A stretch of DNA of 64,000 bases from Chryseobacterium gleum. GTDB lineage: Bacteria; Bacteroidota; Bacteroidia; Flavobacteriales_D; Crocinitomicaceae. Position numbers and translations under genes: made by a program. The stretch covers positions 23,604 to 87,603 of the forward strand of contig CAMDMY010000002.1 in assembly GCA_945902775.1 (NCBI GenBank), written 5' to 3'. Under the pieces are notes generated by a model, which searched no databases, was not told the origin of the DNA, and saw only the letters and a list, made by a program, of their open reading frames with translations. Positions 51,677 through 60,751 of the stretch are shown here, in pieces (positions within the stretch are counted from its first letter, which is position 1; each line of letters begins with the position of its first letter).

Positions 51677-53632
51677 ATGGCAGAGTATAAAGCAGGTCCG
51701 TTTCTAGAACAAATAAATATTCCAAGTGATTTACGCTCGAAATTTAAGGTAGAAGATTTACCCCAAGTTTCTGATGAGTTACGTCAATATATTGTGGATG
51801 TTATTTCTGAAATTGGAAACAGTCACTTCGGTGCAAGTTTAGGGGTTGTCGAATTATCAGTAGCACTTCATTATGTTTTTAATACCCCTTACGATCAATT
51901 GGTTTGGGATGTTGGTCACCAAGCTTACGGACATAAAATTTTAACAGGAAGACGCGATGTTTTCCATACAAACAGAATCAAAGGTGGTATTTCAGGATTC
52001 CCAAAACGTTCTGAAAGTGAGTATGATACATTTGGTGTAGGTCATTCATCTACTTCAATTTCTGCTGCTTTAGGTATGGCAGTTGCGAATCATTACAAAG
52101 GAGAAAAAAATCGTCAACACATCGCTGTTATTGGTGATGGAGCGATGACAGCAGGGATGGCATTCGAAGGATTAAACCACGCAGGATTTGAAAAAGACGC
52201 AAATTTATTGGTGGTTTTGAATGACAACTGTATGTCAATCGATACGCCTGTTGGAGCTTTAAAAGAATATTTGACTGATATTACTACTTCTCACACTTAC
52301 AATAAGGTGAAAGATGAAGTTTGGAAATTATTAGGTAAAATATCAAAATTTGGACCTGATGCTCAAACGGTTGCGTCTAAAATTTCAACTGCTTTAAAAG
52401 GTTCATTATTAAGACAAAGTAATTTATTTGAATCATTCAATTTTCGTTATTTCGGTCCAGTTGATGGTCATGATGTGATCGGTTTAGCGAAAGTGATGGA
52501 AGATTTAAAAGATATCCCTGGCCCGAAATTGTTACATATCGTAACGATGAAAGGGAAAGGATATAAATATTCAGAAGAAGGAAATCCAACAAAATGGCAT
52601 GCTCCAGGTGTTTTTAATAAAGAAACAGGAGAAATTGTTAAGATTGTTCCGAAAGCACCCGAACCTCCAAAATACCAAGATGTTTTTGGTCACACAATTG
52701 TGGAATTAGCAGAACAGAATGATAAAATTATGGGAGTTACTCCTGCAATGCCTTCAGGATGTTCTCTAAATATTATGATGGAAGCAATGCCAGAACGTTC
52801 TTTTGATGTTGGTATCGCAGAACAACATGCAGTGACATTTTCAGCAGGTTTAGCTACTCAAGGAATGGTTCCTTTTTGTAATATCTATTCTACTTTTATG
52901 CAACGTGCTTATGATCAAGTACTTCATGATGTTGCTCTTCAAAATCTAAACGTAGTGTTTTGTTTGGATAGAGGAGGATTAGTAGGAGCTGATGGCGCAA
53001 CACACCACGGTGCATTTGATTTAGCGTATATGCGCTGTATTCCTAATTTAGTGGTTTCTGCTCCGATGGATGAGTCAGAATTACGTAATTTAATGTTTAC
53101 TGCACAGCAAGAAAATATGGGACCTTTCTCTATTCGTTATCCACGTGGAAATGGTGTGATGACAGAATGGAAAACGGCAATGAAAACCATCAAAGTTGGT
53201 ACAGGACGTAAAATTACAAATGGGGAAGATGTTGCTATTTTAACAATCGGACACCCTGGAAATTATGCTCAAAAAGCGATCAATCAAATTAAAGAATTAG
53301 GAGTTTCTGTAGCCCACTACGATATGCGTTTTGTTAAACCAATCGATGAAGTAATGTTACACGAAGTTTTCTCTAAATTTTCAAAAGTTATAACTGTCGA
53401 AGATGGATCAATAATGGGTGGATTTGGTTCTGCTGTTATTGAATTCATGGTCGATAATAAATATTCAGCTGAAGTTGTTAGATTAGGAATTCCTGATCGA
53501 TATGTTCACCACGGAACAGTAGAAGAACTTCAGGCAGAGTGTGGATTTGATACAGATGGAATCGTTTCAACTGTAAAATCAATGTTAAACATTCAAGATT
53601 CAACGACATCTTTAAATGAAAAAGTAGGTTAA
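51677..53632 (+). CDS. dxs: 1-deoxy-D-xylulose-5-phosphate synthase
   Basis: Thiamine-diphosphate enzyme of the non-mevalonate isoprenoid pathway; makes DXP from pyruvate and glyceraldehyde 3-phosphate. 651 residues from ATG 51677 (MAEYKAGPFLEQI). Visible motifs: GNSHFGASLGVVELSVALHY, VWDVGHQAYGHKIL, the ThDP/Mg site GDGAMTAGMAFEGLNHAG, FDVGIAEQHAVTFSAGLA with the conserved Glu, and DRGGLVGADGATHHGAFDL. A TTG at 51629 would add 16 residues but lies in the promoter. Confidence 0.96.
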   Translation: MAEYKAGPFLEQINIPSDLRSKFKVEDLPQVSDELRQYIVDVISEIGNSHFGASLGVVELSVALHYVFNTPYDQLVWDVGHQAYGHKILTGRRDVFHTNRIKGGISGFPKRSESEYDTFGVGHSSTSISAALGMAVANHYKGEKNRQHIAVIGDGAMTAGMAFEGLNHAGFEKDANLLVVLNDNCMSIDTPVGALKEYLTDITTSHTYNKVKDEVWKLLGKISKFGPDAQTVASKISTALKGSLLRQSNLFESFNFRYFGPVDGHDVIGLAKVMEDLKDIPGPKLLHIVTMKGKGYKYSEEGNPTKWHAPGVFNKETGEIVKIVPKAPEPPKYQDVFGHTIVELAEQNDKIMGVTPAMPSGCSLNIMMEAMPERSFDVGIAEQHAVTFSAGLATQGMVPFCNIYSTFMQRAYDQVLHDVALQNLNVVFCLDRGGLVGADGATHHGAFDLAYMRCIPNLVVSAPMDESELRNLMFTAQQENMGPFSIRYPRGNGVMTEWKTAMKTIKVGTGRKITNGEDVAILTIGHPGNYAQKAINQIKELGVSVAHYDMRFVKPIDEVMLHEVFSKFSKVITVEDGSIMGGFGSAVIEFMVDNKYSAEVVRLGIPDRYVHHGTVEELQAECGFDTDGIVSTVKSMLNIQDSTTSLNEKVG

Positions 53633-53677
53633 TTCCTATTTTTTCATTTTCTATTTTTTACCTTTTCAAACTATTTT

Positions 53678-55447
53678 ATGACGAATAATCAAACAACTAA
53701 AACCAATTATGGAGCGTTGTCTACCTTAACTACTGTTTTCTTTTTTTGGGGATTTATTGCAGCTGGGAATAGTGTTTTTATTCCTTTTTGCAAAAATTAT
53801 TTCCATTTAGACCAATTTCAAAGTCAGTTAATTGATTTCGCTTTTTATAGTGCTTATTATTTGGGTGCTTTAGGATTGTTTATTGTTGGTTCTTCAAGTG
53901 GAAAAGATATTGTAGGAAAATGGGGATACAAGAAAAGTATCATTTATGGTTTGGCCTTTTCAGCATTAGGGGCAGGTGCAATGATTTATTCGGTTGAGCA
54001 AAATATGTTCGCAGGAATGTTATTTGGATTGTTTATTGTGGCTTTGGGATTTTCATTGCAACAAACTTCTGCCAATCCTTTTATGATTTCATTAGGAGAT
54101 GAAGCGAGTGGAAGTAACCGTATCAATTTTGGTGGTGCTATCAATAGTTTTGGAACCGCAATTGGACCATTGGTTGTTTCATTGGCTTTATTTGGATCAA
54201 CTAAACCGATTACAGATGATTTAATTAAAACATTAAAGTTAGATAGCGTTGTTATTCTTTATGCTTGCGTAGGAGCTTTATTTTTAGGAATTGCTATTTT
54301 GTTTGCTTTATCTAAAAAATTACCTTCTGGAATTAGAGATGAAAAAACAGAATCTGCTAAAAAGGCAATGGCTACATTGATCATTATAACAGGATTGTTA
54401 TTTACTTGTTTCGTTCCTGTTTTTAGTAGTTACAGAAGCGATGAAGCAAAACAATTAACGGAGTTAGAACAAGATTTAGAAACCGTTTTATTTGATGATA
54501 ATGGTAGGGTTATGTCGCGACCTAACCCTACACAAATCGAAAATCAAAAAAACATTACCATCCAAATTGAAACCATCAAAGGAAAATTAGATAATTGGAG
54601 AATTTCTTGGTTAGCTGGAGGATTGGTAGTTGTAGTCGGAGGATTGTTGTATGCAAACCGAAGAGGAACGAAAGAAAAATCAGGTTGGGGTGCAATGCAA
54701 TACCCTCAATTGACATTAGGAATGTTAGCGATTTTCGTTTATGTTGGAGTAGAAGTTGCCGTTGGAAGTAATTTATCTGAACTATTAAAACAAGATGCTT
54801 TCGGAAGTTTAGCTTCTTCAGAAAGCGCCCCATTTATTGCAATGTATTGGGGAAGTTTAATGATTGGTCGTTGGACAGGAGCTGTAAGTGTTTTTAATCT
54901 TTCAGACAAAGTAAAAATGCTATTACGTTTTATTGTTCCATTGGTAGCTTTTGGAATTTTAATCGGAATCTTCAACACCTTGAATTATAAAGTGGATAAA
55001 TTGTATTGGTACATTGTTTGTGTTATTATACAAATTGTAGCTTTTTATATCGCAAAAGACCGCCCAGTTTTTACTTTGGCATTCTTCGGTACACTTGGTG
55101 CAATTGCAACCATCATTGGATTAACAACAACTGGAACAACAGCTGTTTATGCCTTCTTAAGCACAGGTTTATTCTGTTCAATTATGTGGCCTTGTATTTT
55201 CTCCCTTTCTTTAGCAGGATTAGGAAAATACCAATCACAAGGTTCCGGATTCTTGGTAATGATGATTTTAGGAGGAGCAATTATTCCACCTATTCAAGGT
55301 AAATTATCAGATGTAATTGGGATTCAGCCATCGTTTATTGTAGGAACAGTTTGCTTCGTTTACTTGACTTTCTTTGCGGTGTATGTGAACCGTTTATTGA
55401 AGAAGCAAGGAATAGCTTTTGATGATGAAGTTGGTGGGGGACATTAA
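53678..55447 (+). CDS. FucP-like sugar MFS transporter with an inserted extra transmembrane pair
   Basis: 589 residues, well above the about 430 usual for FucP-type proton/sugar symporters. The N-terminal half is typical: TVFFFWGFIAAGNSVFIPFC, YSAYYLGALGLF and QQTSANPFMISLG, with SNRINFGGAINSFGTAIGPL. After helix 6 there is an extra helix (about 232-250), a charged, coiled-coil-like loop of about 55 residues (AKQLTELEQDLETVLFDDNG and QIENQKNITIQIETIKGKLD) and a second extra helix (about 306-326). Canonical helix 7 follows from about 346 and the rest looks regular (IMWPCIFSLSLAGLG). Sugar specificity unknown. Confidence 0.8.
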   Translation: MTNNQTTKTNYGALSTLTTVFFFWGFIAAGNSVFIPFCKNYFHLDQFQSQLIDFAFYSAYYLGALGLFIVGSSSGKDIVGKWGYKKSIIYGLAFSALGAGAMIYSVEQNMFAGMLFGLFIVALGFSLQQTSANPFMISLGDEASGSNRINFGGAINSFGTAIGPLVVSLALFGSTKPITDDLIKTLKLDSVVILYACVGALFLGIAILFALSKKLPSGIRDEKTESAKKAMATLIIITGLLFTCFVPVFSSYRSDEAKQLTELEQDLETVLFDDNGRVMSRPNPTQIENQKNITIQIETIKGKLDNWRISWLAGGLVVVVGGLLYANRRGTKEKSGWGAMQYPQLTLGMLAIFVYVGVEVAVGSNLSELLKQDAFGSLASSESAPFIAMYWGSLMIGRWTGAVSVFNLSDKVKMLLRFIVPLVAFGILIGIFNTLNYKVDKLYWYIVCVIIQIVAFYIAKDRPVFTLAFFGTLGAIATIIGLTTTGTTAVYAFLSTGLFCSIMWPCIFSLSLAGLGKYQSQGSGFLVMMILGGAIIPPIQGKLSDVIGIQPSFIVGTVCFVYLTFFAVYVNRLLKKQGIAFDDEVGGGH

Positions 55448-55468
55448 GCTAAATTAAGTTTAAAATCA

Positions 55469-56704
55469 ATGAAAATCGAACAATACATTCCTTTTGATAA
55501 AGAGGTTTTATTAGAGAAACAGATTGCTTTGAATGCCTTTTCTGAAGAAGAGAAAGGGAAATTTGAGAAGTTATTTGAAATTTTAGAGCATTACTTTCAC
55601 GATCAAGGATTTAATTTAATTCAAAAAATTAAGCGTAATTATGCTGCTTTTGATCCGGATAAATTAGAAGAAGAACGTGTAAAATATAATGGGAAAAGCG
55701 ATTTATCAATTTTTAAATTGTCTTTACAGCAAGTCCTCGAAAGGGGGAACTACAATGAAATTGATCAAACTACTTTAAATGAAGCGATTGAGAATGCGGA
55801 TTTAGTAGGTTTACAATTAAAAATCAATTTCGACGATTTCAAAGAATATTCTGTTTATGCGCGAGGTCACCATACAACGACTGAAAAAGCAAAACATTTT
55901 TTCTTTTGGGAAAAAGAGGTCGAGTTAGAATACTATGATTATGTAGTAATTTATATCAATTACAAGGATACGGCTCATTTTGAAAAGCAGAAAGGATCAT
56001 CTGAAAATTTACCATTTACACCGGGTTGTTCTATCATTAAGCTTTTTAAGAAAGTACCAAAGAATGATTTAGAAACGATTTTTCCGAATGCCGTTCCGAA
56101 AATGTCATTGAAAGATAAATTATTGCTTTGGGTTCCGGGTTTAGCCGGTGGAATTTCTTTATTAAGTGCAAAGGTAATTCCTGCATTGGTAACGATGTAT
56201 GCTGCTTACAAATCGGGAGAAGTTTTAAATATCAGCAACAGTAAAGCATCGTTAATTCAAGGCTTGATTGCATTAGGAATTTTGGCAGCGTATCTTTTTC
56301 GTCAATACAACAATTACGTAAGTAAGAAAATTAAGTTTTCTAAAATGCTTACCGATAGTTTGTATTTTAAAAACATTGGAAATAACAGTGGTGTTTTCCC
56401 AATGTTAATAGATACATCAGAAGAAGAAGAGTTGAAGGAAACGATTTTAGCGTATGCTTTTTTAAGTCAAAGTAAAGTCTCACTTTCTGCTGAAGAATTG
56501 GATATTCAAATAGAAAATTGGTTTCAAACGGAATTTCAAATTCAATTGGATTTCGATGTTGAAGATGCTCTTAATAAATTGAAAAAAATTGGTCTAGGTT
56601 CTGAAATTAATGGAAAATGGACGGTTTTACCTTTAGATAAAGCACTTGTTTGTGTTGATGAATTATGGGATGGCATTTTTGATTATAATAAAGCTAAACA
56701 CTAA
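55469..56704 (+). CDS. DUF3754 (TMEM143-like) membrane protein
   Basis: 411 residues. The central part matches DUF3754: VYARGHHTTTEKAKHFFFWE, YDYVVIYINYKDTAHFEKQK, TPGCSIIKLFKKVPKNDLET and FPNAVPKMSLKDKLLLWVPG. Two hydrophobic helices lie near residues 225-250 and 262-280. The family is named after human TMEM143 and is uncharacterised in bacteria. The C-terminal 110 residues look helical and soluble. It lies 5 bases before the 109-residue gene, and 21 after the MFS gene. Confidence 0.75.
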   Translation: MKIEQYIPFDKEVLLEKQIALNAFSEEEKGKFEKLFEILEHYFHDQGFNLIQKIKRNYAAFDPDKLEEERVKYNGKSDLSIFKLSLQQVLERGNYNEIDQTTLNEAIENADLVGLQLKINFDDFKEYSVYARGHHTTTEKAKHFFFWEKEVELEYYDYVVIYINYKDTAHFEKQKGSSENLPFTPGCSIIKLFKKVPKNDLETIFPNAVPKMSLKDKLLLWVPGLAGGISLLSAKVIPALVTMYAAYKSGEVLNISNSKASLIQGLIALGILAAYLFRQYNNYVSKKIKFSKMLTDSLYFKNIGNNSGVFPMLIDTSEEEELKETILAYAFLSQSKVSLSAEELDIQIENWFQTEFQIQLDFDVEDALNKLKKIGLGSEINGKWTVLPLDKALVCVDELWDGIFDYNKAKH

Positions 56705-56709
56705 ATAGA

Positions 56710-57039
56710 ATGAAAGATGATTTTCACGCATTTTTACTTGAGCAATTAGAAGATTTTAAAATTCATTTAACGGATCAACAACTTTCAGTAGGAGTAATAA
56801 ACGGTCATATTCGTGTTGCGACTTTATTTATCAATCATATTCATAATTTCACCAATTATACTCGATTTGAGGATATTAGCGTAGCCCACGCAACGACTAA
56901 ATTTTTAGCTCACGTAAAATGGGAAGGATTATCCGATTGGGCTCCAAAAGAGGTTAAATTGAAATTAAAAGGATTTGTCTTGTTTTTATATGAGAGAGGT
57001 GTTAAGAATGAATTGATTTTGGAGGCTTTATTAAAGTAG
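56710..57039 (+). CDS. Small all-helical hypothetical protein
   Basis: 109 residues, no signal peptide, no family I can name. Helical pattern with HIRVATLFINHIHNFTNYTR and TKFLAHVKWEGLSDWAPKEV; the fold could be SAM-like, faintly like the core-binding domain of recombinases, but no catalytic domain follows. It starts five bases after the DUF3754 gene stop, so the pair is almost certainly co-translated. Confidence 0.65.
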   Translation: MKDDFHAFLLEQLEDFKIHLTDQQLSVGVINGHIRVATLFINHIHNFTNYTRFEDISVAHATTKFLAHVKWEGLSDWAPKEVKLKLKGFVLFLYERGVKNELILEALLK

Positions 57040-57230
57040 GATTAAATAAACATTTTCACCTTTTTCTTTTAGAATATTGTTTTCATAGATAGTAATATAA
57101 TTTTATATCTCTTTGGTTTTATTAGATGTTGCAAAACACCAATTTATTAAATTAATAATAACATTTCAAAAATATAAAAACCTAATTTCCACAAACCAAA
57201 ATCGCACACCTCTTTTTCAGATTTTGTTGT

Positions 57231-58373
57231 TTAAATTATTGAGTCTGTTTTTTCAGATATTAAACTGATAAGTTGATGATTAATATACACTGTTTCCCTT
57301 CCAACTTGTTTTTTACTGAGCATATTTAATTCGATCAATTCCATTAATTTTTTATCGGCAGTTTGTCTACTTGTAATTTTACAACTTGGTGTATTTACAA
57401 TATTTAATGCTCTAATGTAGGGTTGATAAAATAGCAACTTGATTATTTCTTGATTGAATTTTGGTTTTTCATTCAGAATGTAATTTTTTGTGTTTTCAAA
57501 CAATTCATTGATTTTTTCAATCAAGTTAATCGTGTAATAGGAAGTTTGTTCAACTCCTTCTAGTATAAATAGTATCCAATTTTTCCATGAAAACCTTTCT
57601 GTAACTGCTCCAAGTGTAGCATAGTACTCATTTTTATTTCTAATGATATAACCCGATAAGTAGAGAACTGGATATGTTAATAATTCTTTTTGAGCAAGGA
57701 GCAGAAGATTCAAGATTCTTCCTGTTCTTCCGTTTCCATCAGAAAAAGGATGAATGGCTTCAAATTGATAATGAGTAATTGCCATTTTTATTAATCCATC
57801 ATATTTGTATGTTGCATTGTCATTGCAATATTCCAACCAGTTGTTTAACAAAACTTCAATGATTCCTTTTCCTCTTGGTGGCGTATAAATAACTTGTCCA
57901 CTTGTCATTGAACTCCCACCTTTTTTAATAACTGTAGAAAGTGTTGGTGGTCGAATTCCTTGTGTTGTATTTTCAATTTTCTGATAGATTGCCAAAATCG
58001 TTGACATCTCCATTTTATTGGTTGATTTAAGTGTTTTAAATCCAATATCTAACGCTTCCCTATATCTTAGTACTTCTCTAGCATTTGCAGACATTTCTGT
58101 TGTTTCAACAGCCATGGCTTGATACAATTCATCATGGCTAGTGAAAATGTTTTCAATTTCAGATGAGTCTTTTGCCTCTCTCAATGTAATTGTATTAACT
58201 AACATCTCTGGATTTGGTAATGTTCTTACAATTCCATCTAGTTTTCCTAATGCTCCTCTAGCATTTGCTAGTTTAGTCATTATTTCTAAATCCATTATTT
58301 TTTCTTCCAGTGGAGGTAATAATGGTAGTTGATTATATGGGTTTATTCTGTCGTATGGAATTTTTGTACTCAT
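57231..58373 (-). CDS. Fic family protein (AMPylator-type) with C-terminal winged helix
   Basis: 380 residues. The core motif is HPFSDGNGRTGR (208-219), the complete Fic consensus HxFx(D/E)GNGRxxR, so nucleotide transfer is possible. An N-terminal inhibitory motif (S/T)xxxE(G/N) is present as Ser70-Ser-Glu-Ile-Glu74-Asn75, the class II arrangement in which the helix blocks ATP until displaced. The last about 70 residues (ITSRQTADKKLMELIELNML, then VGRETVYINHQLI) look like a winged helix. It has no antitoxin partner beside it. A set of inverted TTTAACC(A/G)AT motifs lies upstream. Confidence 0.9.
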   Translation of the reverse strand: MSTKIPYDRINPYNQLPLLPPLEEKIMDLEIMTKLANARGALGKLDGIVRTLPNPEMLVNTITLREAKDSSEIENIFTSHDELYQAMAVETTEMSANAREVLRYREALDIGFKTLKSTNKMEMSTILAIYQKIENTTQGIRPPTLSTVIKKGGSSMTSGQVIYTPPRGKGIIEVLLNNWLEYCNDNATYKYDGLIKMAITHYQFEAIHPFSDGNGRTGRILNLLLLAQKELLTYPVLYLSGYIIRNKNEYYATLGAVTERFSWKNWILFILEGVEQTSYYTINLIEKINELFENTKNYILNEKPKFNQEIIKLLFYQPYIRALNIVNTPSCKITSRQTADKKLMELIELNMLSKKQVGRETVYINHQLISLISEKTDSII

Positions 58374-58377
58374 TTTT

Positions 58378-58486
58378 GCTATCGGTTAAATAATTGGCTA
58401 AAAATTAACGAATAACAATAGTACGTATAAAAAATTCTATTTACAGCATCATTGGTTAAAAATATTTTATTTATTTAACCAATAGC
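58378..58486. promoter_or_regulatory. Operator-like motif cluster upstream of the Fic gene
   Basis: TTTAACC(A/G)AT occurs three times: on the minus strand at 58390-58381 (as TTTAACCGATAGC to 58378), on the minus strand at 58460-58451, and on the plus strand at 58474-58483 (TTTAACCAATAGC to 58486). The second and third form a perfect 10-bp inverted repeat with a 13-nt spacer. They suit a dimeric DNA-binding protein, possibly the Fic winged helix itself. Confidence 0.5.
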
Positions 58487-58568
58487 GTTTTTAAGTTAAA
58501 TTTAATGGATGTTAAAAGTTATCACCATTATCGCTCACCTCATCAAAAACACAAACTAAAAGGCACAA

Positions 58569-58614
58569 AAAAGGGTTGAAATTCAGTTATAAAAACCTCA
58601 TTTTCAACCCTTTT
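58569..58614 (-). terminator. Terminator of tRNA-Leu
   Basis: aaaagggttgaaa (58569-58581) and tttcaaccctttt (58602-58614) form a perfect 13-bp stem with a 20-nt loop, next to the tRNA 3' end on the minus strand. Confidence 0.8.
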
Positions 58615-58615
58615 G

Positions 58616-58697
58616 TACCCAGGGCGGGAATCGAACCCGCACTCCTTGCGGAACTGGATTTTGAATCCAGCGCGTCTACCAATTCCGCCACCTGGGC
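58616..58697 (-). tRNA. tRNA-Leu(CAA)
   Basis: The minus strand folds into an 82-nt class II tRNA: acceptor GCCCAGG with CCTGGGT, anticodon stem CTGGA/TCCAG around loop TTCAAAA (anticodon CAA), a long variable arm (TCC-GCAA-GGA) and T-arm GCGGG-TTCGATT-CCCGC. Discriminator A fits leucine. CCA is not encoded. Confidence 0.96.
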
Positions 58698-58733
58698 TTA
58701 TGTAAAAACTTACCACGACTTGGTAAGCGAGTG

Positions 58734-58763
58734 CAAAGTTACCGTTTTTATTCAATTTTCAAA
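58734..58763 (-). promoter_or_regulatory. Promoter of tRNA-Leu
   Basis: On the minus strand TTTG (58763-58760), an 18-nt spacer and TAACTTTG (58741-58734) match the consensus. A 7-bp hairpin (58709-58727) lies in the precursor leader. Confidence 0.7.
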
Positions 58764-58798
58764 TGTTTATGTGAATTTTTTATTAAAATTGTACTACC

Positions 58799-60031
58799 AT
58801 GGGAAAAATACTGATTAAGAATATCAAAGGTTTAGTTCAAGTAGGAGAAAATTTTCCTGCATTTTTGAGCGGAAAAGAAATGGCAAATTTGCCTATTATT
58901 GAAAATGCGTTCCTTGCTTTAGAAGATGGAATCGTTGTTGAATACGGTTCTATGGATGAATGGGGTGGTATTGCTGATTGGCGTGATTTAGAAATTATCG
59001 ATGCGGATGGAAAATATGTCCTTCCTGCTTTTTGTGATGCACACACACATACTGTTTTTGCTAAAAGTCGTGAAGAGGAGTTTGTTGATCGTATTCACGG
59101 TTTGACTTACGAAGAAATCGCTTTGCGAGGAGGTGGAATTTTAAATTCAGCTGGTAGATTGAGAGAAATGTCGGAAGATGACTTATTTCAACAAGCAAAA
59201 CTAAGAATTGAATTATTAAAATCCTATGGTACTGGAGCTTTAGAGATAAAATCTGGATATGGATTATCAGTAGAAGCTGAAATTAAAATGCTTCGTGTGA
59301 TTAAACGATTGAAAGAAACGTGCGATATTGAAATTAAAGCAACTTTTTTAGGAGCACACGCTTTCCCAAAAGAATACAAAGAAAACCATAGAGGGTATAT
59401 CGATTTGATTATCAATGAAATGTTACCCATAATAGGAGAAGAGAAACTAGCGGATTACATCGATGCTTTTTGTGAAAATAATTATTTTTCGGTGGCTGAA
59501 ATGGCTGAAATTTTGGAAGCAGGAGCGAAGTATAATTTAATTCCTAAAGTACATGTAAATCAATTTACGGCTTTAGGGGGAATAAAAAAAGCAGTTGAAT
59601 TAGGAGCTTTGTCGGTAGATCACTTAGAAGAAATCACAGAAGAAGATATCGTCGCATTAAAAGGGTCAAACTGTATGCCTACGCTTTTACCGAGTTGTTC
59701 TCACTTTTTAAGTATTCCTTTTGGAAGTGCTAGAAGAATGATTGATTCCGGTTTACCTATTGCGTTAGCGAGTGATTTTAACCCAGGTTCTACACCAAGT
59801 GGAAACTTACAGTTTGTACTTTCATTAGGTTGTGTGAAAATGAAAATGACACCGGAAGAGGCAATCAACGCTTTGACTATCAATGCTGCTTATGCGATGG
59901 GATTATCAGAAACACATGGTACTATTTCATTAGGAAAGAAAACGCCGATTATCATTACGAAAGTAATTCCATCTTTGGCTTATATACCTTATGCATTTGG
60001 CGATAACCACATTGAGCGATTAATCGTTTAA
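58799..60031 (+). CDS. hutI: Imidazolonepropionase
   Basis: Third step of histidine degradation: imidazolone-5-propionate to N-formimino-L-glutamate. 410 residues of the amidohydrolase fold. Metal and substrate residues lie in PAFCDAHTHTVFAKSREEEF, KATFLGAHAFPKEYK, VHVNQFTALGGI, VDHLEEITEED and ALASDFNPGSTPSG. Length is standard. Other hut genes are absent from the window. The 3' end overlaps recO by 4 bases on the opposite strand. Confidence 0.95.
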   Translation: MGKILIKNIKGLVQVGENFPAFLSGKEMANLPIIENAFLALEDGIVVEYGSMDEWGGIADWRDLEIIDADGKYVLPAFCDAHTHTVFAKSREEEFVDRIHGLTYEEIALRGGGILNSAGRLREMSEDDLFQQAKLRIELLKSYGTGALEIKSGYGLSVEAEIKMLRVIKRLKETCDIEIKATFLGAHAFPKEYKENHRGYIDLIINEMLPIIGEEKLADYIDAFCENNYFSVAEMAEILEAGAKYNLIPKVHVNQFTALGGIKKAVELGALSVDHLEEITEEDIVALKGSNCMPTLLPSCSHFLSIPFGSARRMIDSGLPIALASDFNPGSTPSGNLQFVLSLGCVKMKMTPEEAINALTINAAYAMGLSETHGTISLGKKTPIIITKVIPSLAYIPYAFGDNHIERLIV

Positions 60032-60732
60032 GTATATAGAATTTCACGAATCACATCCAATGTTTTAAGGTTCTTAAATTGAGGAATGTGTAACTGATAA
60101 TATTGAATTAATATTTGCAGGGCTTCGTCCCTGTTTTTTTTTGAATTGAACAGTTCATTGCTTATTTCGGAATGATTCATGATTTCGGAAATCAATTGAA
60201 TCGGTTCTCCTTCGTGAAAAATATCGCCAATTGGTTTTACATTTCCTAAAGTCCCTTCCATTAGATTGAAATAAAGGCAAACTTCATCCAATTTATTTGG
60301 ATTAATTCCTAGATGCTGTGAAAAGGAAAGCAAGAAATCGATTGGAAAGGAAGATAAATCCTCTGTTTTATCAAGTTCTACGATGACGTTTTCTAAAAAT
60401 TCGAATAAATAGCTTTCAGATTCTTCCGTTTTTAAGCATTTCAATAAAACATCTGCAATAAAGAATGCAATTGTTGACTTAATTGGATGAAAAGGGAGCT
60501 CATTAAGTATTCTTTTGCTTTCAGATGAAGTTAGTTTCCCCAGATCACTATCCGGACGTTTATAATACGTTATTTCAGAAATTGCTAAAGGAAATAATTG
60601 ATGTGCTTTTTTCTTTCCTCCTTGAAAGATGAATTTTTGAATTCCATTTTCAAAAGTGTAATACGTCAAAATCAAACTGCTTTCACTGTATGAAATCCGA
60701 TTCAGTAAAATAGCTTTATCCGTATTTTTCAT
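60028..60732 (-). CDS. recO: DNA repair protein RecO
   Basis: 234 residues. The N-terminal OB fold reads AILLNRISYSESSLILTYYT, then FIFQGGKKKAHQLFPLAISE; a helical C-terminal part follows. RecO loads RecA onto gapped DNA with RecR. The four-Cys zinc site of many RecO proteins is missing (only one Cys in EVCLYFNLMEG), as in other Bacteroidota. It follows porZ by 59 bases on the same strand. Confidence 0.87.
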   Translation of the reverse strand: MKNTDKAILLNRISYSESSLILTYYTFENGIQKFIFQGGKKKAHQLFPLAISEITYYKRPDSDLGKLTSSESKRILNELPFHPIKSTIAFFIADVLLKCLKTEESESYLFEFLENVIVELDKTEDLSSFPIDFLLSFSQHLGINPNKLDEVCLYFNLMEGTLGNVKPIGDIFHEGEPIQLISEIMNHSEISNELFNSKKNRDEALQILIQYYQLHIPQFKNLKTLDVIREILYT

Positions 60733-60751
60733 CTAATCAATTTAAAATTTA

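Noticed and set aside
55006..55302. 98-codon plus-strand frame inside the MFS gene
   Set aside because: Out-of-frame shadow rich in Tyr, Asn, Cys and Trp, with no own start context.
57231..58373. Fic toxin-antitoxin pair
   Set aside because: No small antitoxin gene on either side; the inhibitory motif is inside the Fic protein itself.
60028..60732. RecO regarded as damaged because the zinc Cys residues are missing
   Set aside because: Loss of the four-Cys site is usual in this phylum and the rest of the protein is complete.
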